DNA of 64,000 nucleotides from Megaustenia siamemsis (Eukaryota; Mollusca; Gastropoda; Stylommatophora; Ariophantidae), in NCBI GenBank assembly GCA_032433765.1, contig JAVIAB010000051.1:81484847-81548846 (forward strand), written 5' to 3'. The notes under the pieces were generated by a model. That model had not been told where the DNA came from and searched no databases. It saw nothing but the letters and a program-made list of their open reading frames with translations. Below, piece after piece: positions 58,519 to 64,000 of the stretch (position 1 is the first letter of the stretch; every line of letters starts with the position of its first letter). A program made the translations under genes and the position numbers.

Positions 58519-58941
58519 ATATAGAACCAATTCTGACACATGGAAACATGGATAGTAGACAAACAAATGAAAAGACGATTAGAGGCTACAGAGATGGGAT
58601 TTTTCAGAAGAATGTTGAAAGTTCCCTGGTCAGCTAAAAAGACCAATGAGGAAGTTTTAAAAGAGGCCAACACAAAAAGGGAACTCCTAAAAAGCATCAG
58701 AAAGAAACAATCAACCTTTTTCGGGCACATTATGAGAAGAGGAAAGTTGAAATACTTGGTCACAACTGGCAAAATAAAAGGAAAGAGAGATCGCGAACGT
58801 CAAAGAGAGAAAATACTGGAAAGCTTGGTGTCATGGCATGGAAAACAGTCAACAACAGAACTGATAGAATGCACTGTAGATAGAAGATTGTGGAGGGACA
58901 TGATCGCCTACGCCAACCGGTATGGCACATGATGATTGATG
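58519..58941 (+). pseudogene. LINE family A fragment, part 2 (C-terminus and 3' end)
   Basis: Frame 58,540-58,932 (130 codons) encodes KQMKRRLEATEMGFFRRMLK, KEANTKRELLKSIRKKQSTF, HIMRRGKLKYLVTTGKIKGK and CTVDRRLWRDMIAYANRYGT, then a stop and GATGATTGATGAT tail. It is one of the least damaged C-termini of the family here. Confidence 0.9.
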
Positions 58942-59325
58942 ATAGTTCTCTCTTTTCAGATTGAATCTTGAGAATATTAACTATCCATTTGTGAAAATGT
59001 AGAGCTAAAAAACGTACTGTTGTAGTATTGTCGTAATGTGCTGGCAATACAATCACAAAAGCTGATTCGAATCACATTTGAAACAACCGCGTTTTTTTTC
59101 CCTCTCCAGTAACCCCTGATATTATTGTAGAAAGACTTATCGGAGGCTGACTATAAAAAAAAGGTCCGCTGTTCAAGTTTAAGTTAGCACTTAAATAGAA
59201 AAGCTATGAGAATTAGACTTCTATTCGATGAACCTGAAGATGATTCCCGAGAACAGAAAAATAAGTTACTAAGACTTTGAAGGTTCCAAAACGATGTTTA
59301 ACCTCAGAAGGCATTCCAATTTAAT
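58942..59325. other. Unassigned AT-rich DNA
   Basis: No feature recognised. Confidence 0.4.
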
Positions 59326-59332
59326 GCAGAGA

Positions 59333-60675
59333 AGTGCGGATGAGAGAGCGACACATACACAACAGTCAAATGAGAGAACGACACATACACAACAGTCAAA
59401 TGAGAGAACGACACATACACAACAGTCAAATGAGAGAACGACACATACACAACAGTCAAATGAGTGAACGACACATACACAACAGTCAAATGAGAGAACG
59501 ACACATACACAACAGTCAAATAAGTGAACAACACATACACAACAGTCAAATAAGAGAACGACACATACACAAAAGTCAAATGAGTGAACGACACATACAC
59601 AACAGTCAAATGAGAGAACGACACATACACAACAGTCAAATGAGAGAACGACACATACACAAAAGTCAAATAAATGAACGACACATACACAACAGCCAAA
59701 TGAGAGGACGCACATACACAACAGTCAAATGAGAGAACGACACATACACAACAGTCAAATGAGAGGACGCACATACACAACAGTCAAATGAGAGAACGCA
59801 CATACACAAAAGTCAAATAAAAGAACGATACATACACAACAGTCAAACGAGAGAACGACATATACACAACAGTCAAATGAGAGAACGACACATACATAAC
59901 AGTCAAATGAGAGAACAACACATACACAACAGTCAAATGTGTGAACGACACATACACAACAGTCAAATGAGTGAACGACACATACACAACAGTCAAATGA
60001 GAGAACGACACATACACAGCAGTCAAATGAGAGAACGACACGTACACAACAGTCAAATGAGTAAACGACATATACACAACAGTCAAATGAGTGAACGACA
60101 CATACACAACAGTCAAATGAGAGAACGACACATACACAATAGTCAAATGAAAGAACGACACATACACAACGGTCAAATGAGAGAACGACACGTACACAAC
60201 AGTCAAATGAGTAAACGAAATATACACAAAAGTCGAATAAAAGAACGACACATACACAACAGTCAAATGAGTGAACGACACATAAACAACAGTCAAATGA
60301 GAGAACGACACATACACAACAGTTAAATGAGAGAACGACACGTACACAACAGTCAAATGAGTAAACGACATATACACAAAAGTCGAATAAAAGAACGACA
60401 CATACACAACAGTCAAATGAGTGAACGACACATACACAACAGTCAAATGATAGAACGACACATACACAAAAGTCAAATGAGAGAACGACACATACACAAC
60501 AGTCAAATGAGAGAACGACACATACACAACAGTCAAATGATAGAACGACACATACACAAAAGTCAAATGAGAGAACGACACATACACAACAGTCAAATGA
60601 GAGAACGACACATACACAACAGTCAAATGAGAGAACGACACATACACAAAAGTCAAATGAGAGAACGACACAGAG
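59333..60675 (+). repeat. 30-bp minisatellite, about 45 units
   Basis: Unit TGAGAGAACGACACATACAC plus AACAGTCAAA, ten codons long (MRERHIHNSQ on the plus strand, LTVVYVSFSH on the minus). The period keeps frames open on both strands (313 codons on the minus strand). Variant units (TAAATGAACG, TAAACGACATA) form larger ordered blocks (60,060-60,240 and 60,355-60,420). Confidence 0.95.
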
Positions 60676-60824
60676 ATACCAGAGTGGGCGGCTGATCTTT
60701 TTTTAAGATCAACCGTTTCAGCCAAAGATCATTTACAGTTCAATCTTAGACATTGGCTTATTTAGAAGAAACGAACAAAGTTGGTCTGTTCAGTGATCTA
60801 TAATTACATTCAGACCTCACACGT

Positions 60825-60991
60825 AAAGATGATCAATAATTATAGGGACATTATTGCAAAAACAAAATTAAATGGACAACACCTAGAAATAGTTGACAAA
60901 TTTAAATATTTAGGATGAAACGTCAGCGATGAAGGTTATAATCTGAAACATTTGCTATATGAGCGCATAATACGGCAGACTTTGCAATGTT
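60825..60991 (+). pseudogene. LINE family E fragment, part 1
   Basis: Translation in one frame gives AKTKLNGQHLEIVDKFKYLG then stop, the thumb-side KFKYLG box of LINE RTs. Interrupted by the nested SINEs; part 2 follows at 61,505. Confidence 0.7.
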
Positions 60992-61504
60992 GAGCCGCGA
61001 TAGCTCAGTGGTTAGTGAGCTGGACTACAAAGATCAAGAGGTAGAGTTCGATCCCAACCATCAGATTCCGGTTCATCCAGCCTTTAATGGGTACCGGATT
61101 TTTTTCTGGGAAAGTTAAGCGGTGCGGGCGTAAAACCGACCACTTTACCACAAAATCATGTGTCGAAAGTCTGTAAAATGTATGGTCACTAACACTATAT
61201 TCCCTATTTTTAAAAAGAGTAAAGAGCCCCCGTCACGCCAAGGGGCGTATAGGGAATATGGTGTTAGTGACCATAAATTTTACAGACCTTCAGCACATGA
61301 TTTTTGGGGTAATGTGGTCGGTATTACGCCCGTGCCGCTTTACTCTCCCAGCAAAAATTCGGTACCCATTAAAGGCTGGGTGAACCTGGAAGCCGTCGGT
61401 TGGGATCGAACCCTACCTCTTCTTCTTTGTAGTCCAGTTCACTAACCACTGAGCTATCGCGGCTCTCCATATTCCCTATACCCCACTTTAATTTTTGTTG
61501 TTGT
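60992..61504 (+). mobile_element. SINE S1 copy 4, interrupted by copy 5
   Basis: The head starts GAGCCGCGATAGCTCAGTGG and the body runs to ATATTCCCTAT (61,207). After copy 5 it resumes with ATATTCCCTATACCCCACTT to about 61,495. Probable target duplication TGCAATGTT (60,983-60,991) and TGCAGTGTT (61,505-61,513), one mismatch, in LINE family E. Confidence 0.8.
61208..61468 (-). mobile_element. SINE S1 copy 5, nested in copy 4 in opposite orientation
   Basis: Full-length inverted copy (AAAAAGAGTAAAGAGCCCCC side at the left, GCTATCGCGGCTC at the right) flanked by an exact 11-bp duplication ATATTCCCTAT (61,197-61,207 and 61,469-61,479) that is part of the SINE body itself. Confidence 0.9.
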
Positions 61505-61990
61505 TGCAGTGTTACAACTTATCTGGAAAGATAAGAACGTACTCTTGGCTCTAAAATCAGTCTAATGAGCACACTGGTTACATCAATTTTCTATACGCTT
61601 GAGAAACAAGGACCCTTACAGCCGAAAAAAGACATTTGAAGATGAAATGTTATCGTTAAGATTTTGGGTATTTATCACTTATAAAGCATTCAAGTGAAAA
61701 CAATTACAAATGAGAAAGTTCACCAATGGATGACAAGGAGTACATGATGTTTTGACTATTGTGAAGAAACGCAAAATAAACAGGTTGTCCATTTATCTCA
61801 ATCTGCACAAAGACCACTCTGTAAGGAATTGAAAGGGGCACGAATGAGAGGCAAAGACAGAAATAGATGAGAAGGTAACACCAAAGAATGGAAGGGCTTC
61901 GATTTTGCAGAGTGCTAAATGTGTTGAAGAGAATGGAAAAGGATGACAACGTCTGCCAGTAGAGCCCCAACGACCTCCTGATTATGGACT
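61505..61990 (+). pseudogene. LINE family E fragment, part 2 (C-terminus)
   Basis: Frames broken by stops read LSGKIRTYSWL, TRTLTAEKRHLKMKCYR, and further on a basic RGTNERQRQK segment and an MEGLRF box, following the usual order of the C-terminal domain of this LINE type (SLGSKIRLMR, CETWTLTAE, RGRQRKRW, EWTGL in better copies as I recall them). Confidence 0.7.
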
Positions 61991-62740
61991 GAAAAAAAAG
62001 AGAGAAAAATAAAAATATGGCGGACGATATACCTCACTTTTGTTGCAAACGAAGAACAATTTTTAGAGAGAAAAAGAGCAAGAAAAACTGCTCCTCGAGA
62101 TTAGATTAAGTAACCAAAGAGGTTTATTTTCTTGTCTGGTGTAATAAAATGTTCAAATAACTTAATCATAGGCTCGTTCTTTTATCTACCTAGTGTTGGC
62201 TTGAAGAGTCACATGTGAAAGGAAAAATGTGTGATATAAAGAGGTTAATAGATAACCGAATCACCGCTGATGTTGATCAGTTGTTGACATACGGCACAGC
62301 CATGACTGCAATATTTTCTAAACAAAAGGTCGATAACAGAATTGTGGGACAAACATTGCAAATGTTTGTTTTAGAAGATTACGAACGCATAGAATGGAAG
62401 ACAGATTCACTAGACATGCGGCTGGAGATTCTAGATAAAGACAGTTTAGATGAAGACAAAAACAAACTAGATATAAGTAAAACAAAAGACAAGTTGAAAA
62501 AAGGTAAGCTAACGATAAAGTAAAACTAAAGATAAAGTCAAACTAAAGATAACATTAAACAATATAAAAGATCAAAATCAAGATAAAATCAAAATAAAGA
62601 TAAATTCAAACTAAAGATAAAACCAAGCTAAAGATATAGTCAAACTGTAGATAAATTCAAACTAAAAATTAAATCACATTAAAATTAAATCACATTAAAA
62701 TTAAATCACATTAAAATTAAAATCAAACTAAAGATCTTCT
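61991..62740. other. Unassigned AT-rich DNA; short ORF and AAACTAAAGATAAA-type repeats
   Basis: A 102-codon plus frame (62,215-62,523) is Lys/Asp-rich with no known motif; its end runs into degenerate repeats of AAACTAAAGATAAAGTC and ATTAAATCACATTAAA (62,520-62,735). It could be a terminal exon of an unknown gene, but nothing supports that. Confidence 0.4.
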
Positions 62741-62744
62741 TCTT

Positions 62745-64000
62745 ATAATTTCTTCTTCTTTTCTCTTTCACTGATACCTAAAAGGTGTCGTGGTTTATAT
62801 CATTTGTCGTTCTTGTGCTGCTCGAACTGTCTCAATTAGTGACTTTCCTTTGTTGTTACATGTCTTTGTCACTGCATCTATCCATCTTCTTCTGGGTCTT
62901 CCTCTTGGTCTTTTTACATGCATTCTCGAGAAGAACGCCCTTGGTGGTGATTGATAAGGATTCATTCTGACCAGGTGGCCAAACCATTTAAGTTGTTGTT
63001 CTATATATTCTTGGCAGGGTTTTGTTCCTACTATTTTTCTTATGGTTTCATTTGGTATTCTATCTCTTCTTGTGTTGTTTGTTACTTTTCTCAAGCATCG
63101 CATCTCACATGTATTGATCTTTCTTAAATGTGATTTAGAAAGGGTCCATGTTTGACTTTCATAGCACAAAGTTGGTATGAAAATGTTATTTATCATTTGT
63201 TGTTTAGCTGGCATAGAAATTTTTGGATGTCTTAGCAATGGTGAAATGTGACAGCATTTGCTTTTTGTATTCTCATGTCAATTTCTCTGTCTAGTTTTCC
63301 ATCTTCTGTGAACATTGTGCCTAAATACTTGAATTCCTTTACTTGTTTTATTTCTTTATCTTTGATCTTAATGTTTAATGGATGTCTTACTTTGCTTATT
63401 CTTATAGCCTCTGTTTTTGCTGTGTTAATCTTCATACTGTAGTTTGTGCAGCTTTTATCTAGAGATGTTAAATGCTGTTGTAGCAGGTTTTCATCCTCAT
63501 ATATTAGGCATTGGTCATCTGCGAAGAGTAGCTCGTTGATGTTGGAGTTTTCTACCTATATGTTATTATTTGATTTTTCCTTATTGTTGGTTGTTTCCTG
63601 ATTTATTTTGTCCATATATATGATGAAGAGGAGTGGTGAGAGGACGCATCCTTGTCTTACTCCTGTTGTAACCTGAAACCATTCTGACAGATCTTCCGAT
63701 GTTCTAACGGCACTTTGACTGTTTTTATATAATGTCATTATATTATCTAGTAGTTGTCCTGATAGCCCGTAGCTTTCTAAAGTTTGCCAAAGTTTGTTCC
63801 TGTCCACACGATCAAACGCTTTTTCCTGATCTATAAACACTATATTTAGGTTTCTGTCATATTCTATTGTTTTTTTTCAAATAGTTGTCTCAATGTAAAT
63901 ATAGTATCAGTACAGCTTTTGCCTTTTCTGAATCCGAATTGATTATTACTTGACTGAGGTTCTATTATGTATCTTACTCTCCTCTCCAATATTTTAGCAT
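62745..64000 (-). pseudogene. LINE (family F) with nearly complete RT, runs off right edge
   Basis: Minus strand from 64,000 leftwards: NQFGFRKGKSCTDTIFTL, then frame 63,556-63,840 with FIDQEKAFDRVDRNKLW and GVRQGCVLSPLLFIIYMDK; a TAG stop near 63,555; INELLFADDQ (FADD intact, near 63,520); frame 63,232-63,435 with KTEAIRISKVRHPLNIKI and FKYLGTMFTEDGK; a frameshift at about 63,235; then frame 62,795-63,238 with the C-terminus: LCYESQTWTLSKS, QLKWFGHLVRM and RPRGRPRRRWIDAV. One stop and one frameshift only within about 1.2 kb, so it is among the youngest LINEs here. The 3' end shows TCTTCTTATAATTTCTTCTT on the plus strand. Confidence 0.85.

Noticed and set aside
57663..58772. A single 369-codon host RNase H gene
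   Set aside because: The first ~88 codons are antisense to a LINE, and the RNase H part is bounded by a 9-bp duplication and a simple-repeat tail.
59269..60725. Repeated CVCVVLSFD- and VVYVSFSHLT-type proteins
   Set aside because: Produced by a 30-bp tandem array; the complementary strand is equally open.
62215..62523. A possible host exon of 102 codons
   Set aside because: Kept only as unassigned: no motif, and its end merges into degenerate AAACTAAAGATAAA repeats.

Overview
This window looks like repeat-dominated nuclear DNA of an invertebrate animal. My best guess is a mollusc, perhaps a heterobranch gastropod; that guess rests only on remembered LINE and tRNA-SINE styles and is low confidence. 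I see no convincing host gene. Almost every recognisable protein segment belongs to a non-LTR retrotransposon (endonuclease, reverse transcriptase, LINE C-terminal or RNase H segments) or is an open frame passing through a tandem repeat whose period is a multiple of three. One 100-N scaffold gap lies at 46,394-46,493.

Left third (2.7-20.5 kb): two very large palindromic elements stand side by side. E1 (2,687-11,087) has arms of about 4.1-4.3 kb meeting at a hinge near 6,755. E2 (13,167-20,518) has arms of about 3-3.8 kb around a 0.6-kb hinge. E2 sits inside a 57-bp tandem array and is flanked by an exact 6-bp target-site duplication, GCCGGA. E1 and E2 begin with related termini (AGTAGTA then AGGGTG) and share internal modules. 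Their arms are filled with satellites: 21-bp, about 50-bp, 147-bp and GAACCACGA-type repeats. E1 also carries a short ORF with a D/N-x-x-C-F-F-R motif like the N-terminal part of mobile PolB/OTU-like proteins, and a cluster of CAAGATGGCGGC, CACGTG and TGACGTC motifs. Six-bp duplications and 5'-AG termini are traits of Polinton/Maverick elements, so I propose a family of non-autonomous, satellite-stuffed hairpin elements related to Polintons. This is the most unusual content of the window.

Middle (20.5-42 kb): a LINE graveyard. At 21.4-25.1 kb a LINE (family A here) is interrupted by a tRNA-derived SINE in its 5' region and by a 5'-truncated LINE of another family (B) in its endonuclease domain; both insertions have visible target-site duplications. 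Shorter truncated LINEs of families A, B, C and D are scattered to 41.8 kb.

Right (42-64 kb): a belt of unrelated minisatellites (periods 32, 17, 44, 26, 31, about 37, 27, 18 and 30 bp), an RNase H-bearing retrotransposon tail nested in a LINE, a SINE nested in a SINE nested in a LINE, and a long RT-bearing LINE fragment running off the right edge. The elements do not form an operon or pathway. The relations among them are of insertion order, and several layers can be read directly from the target-site duplications.
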